Source of the DNA: Marchantia polymorpha subsp. ruderalis
Lineage: Eukaryota > Streptophyta > Marchantiopsida > Marchantiales > Marchantiaceae
DNA length: 64,000 nucleotides
Assembly (NCBI GenBank): GCA_037833965.1
Contig: AP031351.1
Coordinates: 20,410,501-20,474,500 of the forward strand
Direction of reading: 5' to 3'
Shown here: positions 1 to 10,860 of the stretch, in pieces
Layout of the letters: each line of letters starts with the position of its first letter
How positions within the stretch are numbered: the stretch's first letter is position 1
Made by a program: the position numbers and the translations under genes
Notes under the pieces: generated by a model
Databases searched by the model: none
Seen by the model: only the letters and a program-made list of their open reading frames with translations
What the model was told of the DNA's origin: nothing

Positions 1-735
1 AGGTTTGGTGTGTGGGCAAATGCATCCATTCTAGAATATTGTGACTTTGATATCGAAGACAGGGATGGTATAGCGTTGATTTTGGAAGAAGGTGAACCTT
101 CTTCATACAGGGAAGCTCAAGCTTCGGTCAATAAGCTTGAGTGAAATGCTGCTATGGAGCGGGAGATGAAATCCCTGATTGACAATAAGACTTGGGAGCT
201 TCCTTCTAATCAAATGGTGATTGACTCCAAGTGGGTGTACAAGCTGAAAGACAATCCAGGAGGAGACAAGGCAAAAATCTTCAAAGCTAGGTTGGTGGCT
301 AGAGGTTTCACCCAAGAGAAGGGCATGGACTACAACAAAGTTTTCTCACCAGTAGCTAAGTATGCTACAATTTGTTTGGTATGTGCACTGGCTGCGATAT
401 TTGATCTTGTTATATATGAGATGGATGTGGTTACAGCTTTTCTCTATGGATATTTAGAGGAGGAGATCTACATGAGACAACCTGTTGGTTTTGAGGTCAA
501 AGGCAAAGAGAGGTTGGTTTGTAGATTATTGAAATCATTGTATGTATTGAAGCAAGCTCCTAGGCAGTGGAACATGCGATTTGATCAGTTCATGAAGCCA
601 CAAGGATTTTTTTGGAGCGTGTATGATCCTTGTGTCTACATGAAGAAGTTAAATGATGAGACGTTCAATGTCATCATTTTAGTACTCTACGTTGACGATA
701 TGCTCATATTGGCGAAAAACCAATCCGATGTTGAT
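1..735 (+). pseudogene. copia pol fragment: reverse transcriptase up to the YVDD motif
   Basis: Translation gives the standard copia reverse transcriptase order: TWELP, SKWVYKLK, KARLVARGFTQ, then EMDVVTAFLYGYLEEEIYMRQPVGF, SLYVLKQAPRQW, and the catalytic LYVDDMLIL near 688-710. The reading frame crosses one nonsense codon (TGA, 141-143), after which it is open from 154. The frame is cut at 735 by C1 and resumes at 6067 with the expected next residues (ECKSKLKS), so the two parts were once one gene. It would have copied the element RNA into DNA in a virus-like particle. It is broken by the insertion and the stop codons. Confidence 0.93.
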
Positions 736-835
736 TGTAATAACCCACTAAAGGCTAAAACTGCAATATAGTGGTAGAAAGGTCGAACCCACAGGGACAG
801 AGGAACACACAGGGTACAAAGTGTCACGTTTAACA

Positions 836-1650
836 GACTATTGAGGAGTTTGAATTCTCAGGCGACTGTCACTCCCAGAAATACTGCAAGTGTCCACTCG
901 GAGCGCACTCGGAGGTCGCACAGTGCAGCGTAGCACACACACACACACACCTGAAACTACAGAAACACAACCCAGAGACCCGTTAGGACCTCTACTCAAG
1001 ATTTTAGGGGGAAAGTCTCGCAAGGGTACACTCGGCAAAGCTGCGGGCAGTGACTCCCAACTCCGGCTTTTACAACACTTCCACTAGCTAGCTGCTAGTG
1101 TAGGAAACCCGGTTTGGACTGCCTACTTTGGATCGAAGTCACTCATACGCGGTGAACAACACTCTCAACTCACAAAACGCGCAGAGAACACAGGTCCGCA
1201 CAGAAGGACTCACTGTGAAACATTCCAGTAACACAACAACAGTCTATTGAAGAGTTTGAATTCTCAGGCACTTGTCATTCCCAGAAATACTACAGGGGTT
1301 ACCCTGAAGGCACCTGCTGCAGCGTAACCTGAATTTACAACCAAGGCTTACACGAAGTAGCAAGACTTCACTTTCGCATTCAGGGGAAAAATCCCGAAGG
1401 AGTACAATCAGAAAGAAACACTCGAAGGTGTAGGGGCGAAACTGTTCAAGTATCTAACTAGTCACTGGCTCTGAGCATCGGCAGTCACCCGCAGGTGCAG
1501 ATCCGAACTACTCAAGTCTCTAACCAATGTGCTAGCTCTGAACATTCGGCCGAAGGCCTTCAGCTACAAAATGCGGAACGCTAAGTTGTAACTCCTCATG
1601 CGTGGTGACAGAACTCAAGGACACAAACACGCAAAGGAAATGGGTTCCTG
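836..1650. repeat. Subterminal duplicated block of C1 (two ~400-bp degenerate units)
   Basis: Two units start at about 836 and 1241. Each opens with TTGA(G/A)GAGTTTGAATTCTC followed by a CCCAGAAATACT(G/A)C box, then has a GGGGAAA box, and ends with a GCGGTGA box followed by an AC(G)CGCA-type box. The same paired organisation is in C2 (about 11163 and 11590) and, reversed, in C3 (about 35411-35475 and 35840-35895). Its position just inside one terminus in all three copies suggests binding sites for whatever protein moves the element; that role is inference. Confidence 0.75.
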
Positions 1651-1744
1651 ATCTGCACTTCTGAGTTTGGAAAAGAACCCCAGGCAAAACGCATGGAACT
1701 ATTTTATACCTTCTAAGTCCTAACTAGCACTACACTGTACTACG

Positions 1745-4700
1745 CTACACGACTGCACGGAACCACGCTACACTACACTCCGCGGAACCTGTGCTACGTC
1801 TCCTGCGCGACGGACTGCCGCGCACTAACTCCCTACCCTGCCAGTCTTCCGCTCGACTGCGCAGTCCCAACCGCTGCAACGCCGCAGACACCTCCACTTC
1901 GAGGGTGGACATGGTGACCCGCGCCTTCGACAGAAAAGCGTCGAGCTTCTTTGCTACCTTCCGCCGACTCCTGCTGTCGCCTGTCAACAACCCGGCTGCG
2001 CGAAGTTCAAACTCACGTAGTGTGAGTTTCTCCTGCGCCGCCACTTCCCAGTGGGCGTAGCCCTTGAGACAGTGGGCGACACGCCTCGCCGTCTCCTCCT
2101 TCGTGCGATCTGCCTCTCGCCTGCGATCCTCTTCAATTACCACTAATTGCGATTCGGCCTCAACACGCTGCGCTCTCAATTCGCCACACTCTGACTGTAG
2201 CCTACGGATTAAATCCTCATCCGCCTACCGTGCGAGCTGACACTCCGCCAACAACCGCGTCTGTCGCACGAGCTCCTCTAACAGAATCTGATTCTGAGTT
2301 TTCTCAGACATCAAATCCTGCGTGGTCTGCAACACATCCCTGCTGAGCTCTTCCACTCTATCCTTCCACATCCGGTCGAGGGCGTGCGTTTTCCTCTCAA
2401 GGTTGTACTGCCCCCATAAACAGGCATGCCTCTCCTTCAATTCCCTCAACTCCTGGTCCACCCTAGCTAGTAGCTTGCTGGTGTGGACTTTAGTGCGAGT
2501 CCGCCTGCGCACTAATTCGATGTAAGATCCCGGCTGAAGTGGATTGGCGTATTTATCGATTTTGCGATCCAAGTACCTCAGCAACGGAATCACCTGCTCA
2601 GAGAGCGCCGCCGCCGGCGCTCCAACAATTTCCTCCTCCTCCTCCTCGGTATCCCCCGCTCCCGACATTTCTTCGGTGGAGCCTCCGTCGTCATCATCCG
2701 AGTGGAGAATTTCAGTCGCCATTGATTGCGTCGGCGACTGACCCGAGTGGGGCTGCACGTCGTCGACGTGTGCTGCCTGCGAAGGCACCGCTGCAGCCTC
2801 GCTGCTCTTCGCCAAAATGTCTAAGGCGGTAGGCGAATGTGCTCGTGCTACATCCCCGTCGCCCGCTTGTTGGTCTTCTACCGTATTCTCTCTGCCGCCG
2901 ACGTCCGCCGCCGAAGGCGATCGAGCGGAGGGTGTCTGCGCGGGGTTCGCTTGCGCATCGCGCACCGAAATCTCGTCCCGCGGACAGTCAATCCGCTCCT
3001 CTGTCAGTTGCTTCTCCCTCGATCGGTCCGCGGGGGCTGTGCTTGGCCTGTGCGCAGGCGCAAATGCCGGCGCCTTGTCCGCCGCAGGCGCAGCGCCGTG
3101 GACGTCCATCGCCAAAGGCGACATGGCCGGGGGCCGCTCGCCCGATGTCCCTTGGCCCTGAGGCCCTACCGCCGAAGGCGCATCTACCGGCGGATTACCC
3201 GCCGATGGTGCGGCCTCCGCACGCTCCCTGCTCGCATCTCCTCAGCTCGAAGGCCCTGGCGCCGAAGGCGCAAATCGCGGCGCGTTGTGCGCCGGAGGGT
3301 CTGGCCCCGAAGGCCGGTGTCTCGTAGGCGGATCTTCCGCCGGCTCCATCCCCTTCCTACGTTGGAACGGGGGTGATTCCTGCCTGTGCACACGCGGCAC
3401 GTGTGGAGGTGACCTGCGCACAGGCGGACTGCTTCTTCCCACGCGTAGGCGTAGGTCCACGTCCGCTTGTGGTCGTCTGTCCGCGGAGGCTCGTCCGTCC
3501 GCGGAGTCTCGCCTCTGCGCAGACGGAACACCTGTCCGCAACGCACGTGGTAACTCCGGAGGCCCTTGGCCCGTAGACGGCCTCCCGTCCGTCGAGGCTG
3601 CAGCGTGGTCCGTTGCTCCTGCGGACGTCCGCGCTCCCTCGTTCTTCTCTGGCGACGCACTTCCTTTCTCTGTGGCAATCGTCGCCGTATCCGCGCTGTT
3701 GGCTGGTAACACCAGCCTGCGCGCCTTTTGCTTCGGCCGGTTGTACGATTCGTACAACGGCCGCGGTCGAATGGGAGCAGAGGGTTCTTGATGCTGCTCT
3801 CCTTCGGACTCCTCTCTCCATCGCCGCTTCCGCGGCGCTCGTGCTGCAGGAGTATTCCTCCCTTCGTCCCTCCGCCTTGACGGAGTAGAAGTCGGGGACT
3901 CCTCTGCATCAGTGTCGACCTCATTCTCCCGCACATACCTCCCGGGATGGTCGATGGACAACGGCGGAAAACGCGCAAGCTCCGCCGCGGTCAAACAATT
4001 CCGCTGTCGATAAAAATTGATGAGGAAAGGAGAGAGATGGTTTAGAGTTCCCCCCTTCTCCTCAAAAGCGTGCTGTCGCATCACCCTGTGCAGGATGCTC
4101 GCCCAGTGAATTGGAGTTCCCTCGATGATGCACTCCACAAAAGAGACCTGCCACAATGTGATGTAGCAGGCGCGGTGTGGCTGTAGTAATTGCAGCAGCG
4201 CCGCGGACAAAGTCCGGCGGAATTGATCCTTGTAATCGCGGGTCCTGTACTCATTCTTGGTAGACCTCCCCTTCTTGAACAGCTCCACGAATTGTGCCTC
4301 TTCCTGCTTGGTCATCTTGACGCTCTCACTATCGAAGAGGAGGTGCCCTGGCATGCCGGCACATCTCCCCAATGCCTGCGCCCAATCTTGGACCGTCCAC
4401 CGATCAACATGCGGACGCAATCCGCGCGAAGGTGGTCCCTGTGGCTCTAGCCACTCGCGCACCATATCCGCACAGATGTAGTTCCATCCCCATAGCAAGA
4501 AATCGAGCTTTCTTGCTATCAGGCGCTCCTCGAAAGCGCGCAGCCCGTTCTGTGGTAAACGGAGCGGCAGCATCCGCAATCGGCCCGGTCTCGTCATTGC
4601 GTTCTTGGAGTTCGCCCGCTCGCTCATTCTACTTCCGCTCCGCTCGAGCTCCTTTCTTCCTCGGCAAATGCTAATCGCCCTCAATTCCAAATCACGCGCA

Positions 4701-4849
4701 CTCACTTCTCCCTCAATCACCAAGAAATCCTCTGCGCGGCGATGTCGAGAATGCTTAGCAGCCAGCAGATGGACGCGCGCAGCTTGCACTAGAGAATGGA
4801 ATCGCGAATTCAAGAATGGGACGCTCTCCGCCGCCCGGTCGAAGGTCAT
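1745..4849 (-). pseudogene. C-element long protein (about 1,035 codons, two nonsense codons)
   Basis: One minus-strand frame runs from 4849 to 1745 and is broken only by TGA at 3242-3244 and TAG at 2225-2227. Order of parts: an N-terminal domain of about 330 residues with LDFLLWGWN, KTRDYKD-like and SPFLINFYR blocks that recur in C2 and C3; a basic APRKRRW patch; a long Pro/Ala/Arg-rich low-complexity middle; LRYLDRK...YIELVRRRT; then a long Glu/Arg/Leu-rich coiled coil ending in SRSRRKVAKKLDAFL and LGLRSRAEDW. I recognise no enzyme domain. The layout is like a structural or nucleic-acid-binding protein (compare gag), but that is inference. The start is uncertain; 4849 is the upstream end of the open frame. 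Confidence 0.75.
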
Positions 4850-5099
4850 GGTCGGCTCTTGCTCGTGGAGGACGACTCAATTGATGGCCGCGCCGGCTCT
4901 ACGCTGAAACGGTCTCCGCTCTCACGCGCGGCTTCACGCTCCGCCGTCGCCGATTAAACTCTCACGCTCGAATTGGCGAATTTGAACTCCGCGAGCGTAC
5001 TACGCCGCGGACATGGGTGCGCAGCGCCAAAGGCGGATTTTCAGCCTTGCGCAGTACACTCGTTCGTACCGCTCCTCAGCCAATCCTCTTCTGCCTCGG

Positions 5100-5660
5100 C
5101 GCGTGTGTCCGCATGTCGGACAAAAGTTCAACTCCCGCCTGCGCGCAGGCGGACTCCTCAGCGGATTCTCCGCCGGCGCGGAACTTCACCCTCCTGTGCA
5201 CAGGCGCTCGCCTGTGCGCAGGTGAGGTCCGTCCGCGTCGACGCGCTGGCGCGGAAGGCGTTGACCGCGGTCAACCGACTCCGTCCAGACTGTCCGTTCC
5301 TTGTCTCTTCGTCGGCGCTTCCGCCGCCGCAACTCCGTCCGTCCAAGAGCGCATCCATTCGTCCCGTCCGTACAGTCCGCACGGTCCGTACGAATTTTAC
5401 TATTCTTGCGGCTCCTTGCTCGTCCGCGGCGCTGCGTTGGCGCAGAAGGCGCCGTACAATTTCTACCTCATAAGGCGCATTTCTAGGGCCCAAGACGGAT
5501 TTTCCGCCGACGCCGAAGCGCCTGTGCACAGGCGCACGCCTGTGCGTAGGCGAACTTCGCACCTACCTCAAACCCTATTTCGCCTGTGCGCAGGCGAACT
5601 TCCTTCGTCCGCGCATAGGACAAAACTTCTCCGCCTGTGCATAGGCGAAGAGCTGAGTAT
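5100..5660. repeat. Array of short GC-rich hairpins in the C1 leader
   Basis: Several near-perfect palindromes with a CGCCTG...CAGGCG stem occur within 560 bp: 5135-5152 (perfect 18 nt), 5518-5535 (GCGCCTGTGCACAGGCGC), 5579-5598 (8-bp stem with TGCG loop), plus imperfect ones near 5209 and 5630. They lie between the ORF start and the right terminus, in sequence without a long supported reading frame. C2 and C3 carry a different hairpin, CGCCGAAGGCG, in the matching place. Confidence 0.8.
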
Positions 5661-6066
5661 CTTACAACCTTCATAACTCCCGGAGTCCTTATCCGTTGTG
5701 GGCGTTCTCGGGCTCGTTGGAATCAGTGCGTCAAGTTCTTTCCAACGAGACCCTAACTAAGTCAAGGCGTCCGGGGGTTGACCTAAATATGAAGGATTTC
5801 CCTACCGCCGCGGACGCAGCTCCGAAGGCGGATTTTGCGCCTTGCGCCGTAGGGATCCTAACTGCAGAGCTCGCAGGGAGGGTGGTGCCCTTCCTTACCG
5901 CTGCGCCCAACTCCTAGATTCTACAAGATTCCTCAAGAATCTCTGCGATCTTCCGAATTCACTCTATTTTGATGCACCGAAGGCTATTCACATTGCTGCC
6001 AGGGTACAGTTTTCCAAAAATGTTTTAATTTCCTCAAAATTACCAAAAGTGGGGTACCACATTGAT

Positions 6067-7002
6067 GAATGCAAGAGTAAGTTGAAGTCTGGATTTAAGA
6101 TGAAGGGTATGGAGGAGTCGAAGAGAATATTAGGCATGGAGATACGTAGGGATCATGAGCAGAAGAAACTATGGTTGAGTCAAGGCAAGTATGTTCGTCG
6201 TATACTTGACAGGTTCAACATGATGGATTCCAAAGGAGTATGGACTCCTTTGGCAGCACATTTCAAACTCTCTGCAGCTCAATGTCATACGGATGCGGCG
6301 GAGAAAGAAAATATGTCATGTGTTCCCCATGAACAAGCTGTAGGCAGCCTCATGTATTTGATGCTATGCACTAGGCCAGACATTGCTTTTGCGATGGGCA
6401 AGATGAGCAGGTACATGTCAAATCCAGGAAAAGTTCACTTGAAGGCAGTGAAATGGATTTTGAGATATTTGAAAAGTACTATGGATTATGGCTTATTGTT
6501 TGATGGTCTATTAGACAATGCCAAATCCTTGTTTGGTTACGTTGATGCTGACTACGGACAGTATCTAGATAAAAGGAGATCTACAACTGGGTATGTATTT
6601 ACACTTGGCGGTGGAAGCATTAGTTGGAGGTCTACCTTGCAGAAATGCGTAGCACAGTCAACAACGGAAGCTGAATATGTGGCAGCAGCAGAAGCGGCAA
6701 AGTAAGCTATCTGGTTGGATAGGCTTATCATGGAAATGGGATTGAAGCAGGGCGTGATTAATCTTCATTGTGCTAGCCAGAGCGCTTTACATTTGGCCGC
6801 GAACCAGGTAATGTATAGCAGAGTGAAGCACGTTGACATCAAGTATCATTTTATCAGACAAACAGTGTTTGATAAAACGATTGAGCTAGTCAAGATCGAC
6901 GGTAAACTGAATCCAGCTGATGCTTTGACCAAAGTTATTCCATTGGAGAGTTCCAGGCTACACTGTGCTACCATGCAAAATGTGCATGGGGAGCACATGT
7001 AA
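6067..7002 (+). pseudogene. copia pol fragment: RT thumb and RNase H
   Basis: Continues the gene cut at 735. Visible copia landmarks are GMEIRRD, the SQGKYVRRILDRF block, GSLMYLMLCTRPDIAFAMG, the first RNase H aspartate block YVDADYGQYLDKRRSTTGY, then SISWRSTLQKCVAQSTTEAEY, and after a nonsense codon (TAA at 6703-6705, where relatives have a Glu codon) HVDIKYHFIR and LNPADALTK. The frame ends at 7002. Apart from the stop it is well preserved, which makes this copy clearly younger than the one at 7444. Confidence 0.92.
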
Positions 7003-7192
7003 ACTTTGCTAGCATAGTAACTCTATTTACCTCTTTATGTTATTACTCTATCCTGTTATGGCTACGGTCTAGTTCTAGTTAACTCTCGTGTAAAGAGAGG
7101 CCTTGTGATAGAATTCTGTCTAGAACTTCCCGCTGAGTAATAATATAGGTTTCAGAAGTTACTATTTCCTTAAGACAAGTTAAGGGGGAGAT

Positions 7193-7443
7193 TGTTGAAG
7201 TTAACTCCGATTAAGGAGTAACCTTAGGCTCTAGCTATTTATAGCTATATGTGTGGCTGGCTTTGGGTATAAATATATCCCCAAAGCCAAGGCCTCTCAG
7301 AGGAGCTAAAGTATTGTGTATTCACTTGTCAGTAAACCTGCTTAGTGTTCCAGCCGTGGACGTATCCCTCGAGGGTCAACCACGTTATATGAGTGTCTTG
7401 TGTCTTCGTACTTGGCTTGAATGATTCTTGGTTTACGTTAACA
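7193..7443 (+). repeat. 3' LTR of the copia element
   Basis: Begins TGTTGAAGTTAAC and ends GTTTACGTTAACA, so it has TG...CA ends with an inverted GTTAAC. It follows a purine-rich primer tract (7182-7190) and contains TATAAATATA (about 7269-7278). The 251-bp length fits copia LTRs. The older copia reverse transcriptase starts immediately at 7444. The matching 5' LTR is off the left edge. Confidence 0.85.
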
Positions 7444-8395
7444 ATTCGAATATTATACGTTGACGATATACTCATCTTGATGAACAATCAATCAGATGTT
7501 GATGAATGCAAGAGTCAATTGAAGTCTACATTTAAGATGAAGAATATGACGGAGTCAAAAATGATATCATGCATGGATATTCATAGAAATTTTGAACAAA
7601 AAAATCTATAGTTGTGTTTGAACAAATATGTTCTTTGTATATTTGACAGGTTCAACATGACAATTTCTAAAGGATGAAGTACTCCTTTGGCAACGCACTC
7701 TAAACTTGAATTGTATTGTGGATTTTGGTTTACTTTTTTATGATTCATTAGACAATGTCAAATCCTTGTTTAGATACGTTAATGCTAACTACGTACAAGA
7801 TCTAGACAAAAGTAGATCTATAATTAGATATGTGTTTACACTTGACGGTGAAAGCATTAGTTGGAGATCTACCTTGAAGAAATGTATAGCTCAGTTAACA
7901 ATAAAACTAAGTTTGTGGCAGTAGCAAAAGTGACTTAGGAAGCTATTTTGTTGGATAGACTTATCATGGACATGGGACTGATACAAGACGTATAAATCTT
8001 CATTGTGATAGCCAAAATGTTTTATATTAATCTTTGAACCAGATCATGGATAGCAAAATGAAGCACATTGACATCAAGTATCACTTTATCATACAAACAA
8101 TGTCTAATAAAACTATTATCTAGTTAAGATTAACAATAAACTCAATCCTATTGATATGTTGACAAGAGTTATTCTTTTGGAGAATTTCAAGCGACACTGT
8201 GCTACCATGCAATTTGTGCATGGGGAGCACAGGTAGAATTTTGCTAGCATAGTATTTTCAATGATTTCTTTATATATTTGCTTTATTCTTTGATGATTAA
8301 TGTTTAGCTCTAGTTAAACTCCCGTGTAAAGAGAACTTGAATTAGATTTCTTTCTAAAACTTCATGCGGAGTAATTATATAGTTTATGAGATGTA
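7444..8395 (+). pseudogene. Older, heavily decayed copia pol remnant
   Basis: Reverse transcriptase resumes with ILYVDDILIL (7457 onward) and NQSDVDECKSQLKSTFKMK, closely related to the younger element. It then loses a block between about 7690 and 7740, continues with SLDNVKSLFRYVNANY and SISWRSTLKKC of RNase H, and ends with an HIDIKYHFI-like stretch and a 3' untranslated tail resembling 7003-7180. There are many stops and frameshifts (for example 7608-7610 and after 7924). Its 5' half should lie left of the window beyond the younger element. Confidence 0.85.
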
Positions 8396-9167
8396 AGATC
8401 AGATATTGCATGTGTGAATTAAAACTAGAAATAGCCAAGGAGTTAATCATGGTTATGATGGTTATGAATAAATCTAGCTAGTTATGACTAAGTCTAGCTA
8501 GTTTAGCTATAATGTCTATACTTGGCGGAATAACTAGAGAAGTTCTAGAAGATTTGAGTGAGCACTTCTATTTTGTTTTGTACAAAAGTCTAGATTTCAA
8601 GAGAAAAGACTTTTGAACTTCATGTTTAGTTTTGATTGGTTTGACTAAAGTAAGGAGTATTCCATGGGTTAGACTAAGTCTAATGTTGACTTAGTGGAAA
8701 GTGGAAGTTCTAGAAGTTGGAAAGGCACAAATGGCATGTCGCCACCTCAATCTAGGGATTAGTAAACATCTAGAAGGTTTATGGGGCCAATGGCATGTTA
8801 CCACATATTGATAACTAGTCAACCTTACTATGGTTTATCTTCGTAAAAGTAAGTTAGATAGAAATTACCATTTGTTACTATGGTAAATTCTCAAGTAGTA
8901 TATATAGAGAAGTAGGGAAGAGCCTCTCAAGCAAGTTTGGAGAGTTCATATGTAGAGACTTGTTTCATATATGAAAGAGTGACGAATTTTCAGTACCTTG
9001 GAGTGTCGATGAGTGTATGAGTTGGAGTGATACCTTGAGAGATTGTGTGAGAGGGTGTTTAGGTTATGAGTATGATGCGGAATCCTAGTCTTCTAGAATC
9101 ATGATGAGCTACCGAAAAGCCATCTGAGGTAAACCTGAGTGAGAGTTAGCCCGGAGGTTGTAGAGCG
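8396..9167. other. AT-rich sequence, probable retroelement LTR/leader, no gene
   Basis: No reading frame of note. A TATA box (GTATATATAG, about 8898-8907) followed by a CCTCTCAAGCAAG tract looks like a retrotransposon LTR promoter, but no partner LTR was found, so the boundaries are unknown. Confidence 0.35.
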
Positions 9168-9528
9168 GCCCTATGTAGATTAGGAAAATGCATAATATGG
9201 GTAATCTTTACCAAATTAGGCAGAAATTTTTTTAAGATTAGGCATTGATTGAACCTGTACCCAAATTCTATTTTTCTAGAAGTTTTGTTATGTACTTGTG
9301 CGAGCAAAACAAGATATGCTACATTTTGATGGTAGCGAGCATGTCCTGCTGCTTGCATTGGAAAAATGACTATAGAGAAAAGTTGGTTAGGCTTTTATTG
9401 AAGACGTCTTTGCGGAATTTCAAATGCGAAAAGTCGCTTTCCACAGGTACCATGTTTGGAAATGATGAAACAAGCCCATTCACAAATTGACACAACTGCT
9501 CAAATTTGCCTTTGAGGCAAGGCAACGC

Positions 9529-10860
9529 TCACGTCTCATTGAACAAATTGATGTAGTCAATTTTGTCAATCGTCATCTTGAAATCATGGTCGCTGTTGTA
9601 GTTGGTTGGAATCTCACTAAACTTCGAGTCGATTGTGTCAATTTCGGCGGAGGCCCACAAAACTTCCAAACGATCTCGATATTTACTGACTAGCTTAGCA
9701 ATGTCGCGGCCTCTGAGCCTGACAAGCTCAAACAGATACATCCGAGGAATGGTGATGTTCGTCTTGTCATTGTTGTTGTTTCGAAGTGCAATGTAGTATG
9801 TGAATTCTTCCAAAATGTCAAAAATAAAATAGTCCACATTATGAAGCAGGTCGTCACACGTCGGATCATCCAGGCTTTCTAGGGCGGTCATGTAGAAATG
9901 GCCAAGGTTGTATAGAAATCCAATGATTTCAGTCAATGACGTAGATCAGCGTCCGCGAATGACATTGATGACTGGGTCCAGGTCATCATGATTTGTGGAG
10001 TCACATCGTACACCAATCGTCACCATCAAGTCGACGATAGGTGGTTGTACTTGGAATTCTTCTTGATTGAACGTCAATCGTTGGCCTTGCAGTTGCATCA
10101 CAACTATGTGAATAGACTTGATAATTGTTGCGATTGCAGCATTGGCGATCCACCACGCATTGCTTGCTGGTTTTGACGTGCGGCGATGGTGTCCATGCGG
10201 AAATTTGTTGACGTGAGCCTTGATGGCGTGGCGGTGTTGCTCCAGCCAAGACGTAGCCAAATACATGATGTGTCAAAGTTTAATCGACGTTTTTGGGCAG
10301 ATAGATTTCATTTTGTCAATCAACTTTGATTGCCCATGCAAATGTCCAATCAAATAGACCAGCCAAGACCACCACTTGCCATTGTTGAGCTTTTGGTATG
10401 ACTCCTACAAGAAAATATCTAGCTGATGCAAAAGACACCACACACGTTTGAAGCCGGAAAGAACTGCTTGCTCAAACCTGGATATTACACCGGCGTTGCC
10501 GCGGATCATAATGCGTGCACCATGAAAAGATCCACCGATAAGCTGGAACTTCTAGTCGAGACTCAATAGAGAGAAAAGTTTGCAAAGCATTTCATACTGA
10601 GCTAGTTCGTTGTGCAAATCAAATAATGGGGCTAACACAACATGAACGTTGTACATTTGTCGTTGCCAAACAAAGTGAACGCAGATGTCGACTTACAATG
10701 TTTCCAAGCATGTGGAACCATCAAGGGAAAAAAAGGTCTAGAGGTTTTGCATAACATTTGCGATAAATTGAAAGTTTACCGTGCACTGAATGCATATGAA
10801 TGTGACGACATTGAGCTCATTCATTTTGCCAACTTTTGAGACACCAATCGTATCCTTGAC
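9529..10860 (-). pseudogene. hAT transposase, central and C-terminal part, decayed
   Basis: Minus-strand translation with stops shows GGSFHGARIMIRGNAG, then the CLLHQLD block typical of hAT transposases, LNNGKWWSWLVYLIGHLHGQ, LIDKM..CP, then WLEQHRHAIKAHVNK (9946-10266) and a C-terminal segment at 9529-9936 (ESLDDPTCDDLLHNVDYFIFDILEEF). This arrangement (CxxHQLD, GQ..LI..M...CP, W..EHR) is known from a hAT branch found in oomycetes and bryophytes. At least three nonsense codons and frame changes make it non-functional. The N-terminal zinc finger is at 15250-15663. Confidence 0.72.

Larger units (their letters stand above)
736..6061 (-). mobile_element. C1: 5.3-kb terminal-inverted-repeat element with one long ORF
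   Basis: Precisely bounded by the copia gene it interrupts: flanks are TTGAT (731-735 and 6062-6066). The ends are imperfect inverted repeats, TGTAATAACCCACTAAAGG at the left and TGTGGTACCCCACTTTTGG read inward from the right. The first and last kilobases share no direct repeat, so it is not an LTR element, although TG...CA ends and a 5-bp duplication are what a retroviral-type integrase leaves. Inside are a subterminal duplicated block (836-1650), a long minus-strand ORF (4849 to 1745) and a GC-rich hairpin-bearing leader (4900-5900). No transposase, integrase or polymerase motif is visible. C2 and C3 are further copies. Confidence 0.88.
1..7443 (+). mobile_element. Ty1/copia retrotransposon, 3' part, split by element C1
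   Basis: The 3' half of a copia element on the plus strand. Reverse transcriptase (1-735) and RNase H (6067-7002) are followed by a 3' untranslated stretch, a polypurine tract (AAGGGGGAG, 7182-7190) and a TG...CA LTR (7193-7443). The left LTR, gag, protease and integrase lie outside the window. C1 (736-6061) sits inside the coding region directly after the catalytic YVDD and duplicates TTGAT on both sides. Two nonsense codons (141-143 and 6703-6705) show that the copy is dead even without the insertion. Beyond 7443 an older copia sequence resumes in its own reverse transcriptase, so this element inserted into another copia. Confidence 0.9.

Noticed and set aside
2817-3376. Several overlapping plus-strand frames in C1 (114-179 codons)
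   Set aside because: They are shadows of the conserved minus-strand C protein, caused by its GC-rich low-complexity middle.
5100-5660. CRISPR-like array
   Set aside because: The hairpins are irregularly spaced, palindromic and without equal-length spacers; the DNA is eukaryotic.
736-6061. Calling C1-C3 LTR retrotransposons because of TG...CA ends and 5-bp duplications
   Set aside because: The first and last kilobases of each copy share no direct repeat; the ends match only as inverted repeats, and no pol or primer-binding site is seen.
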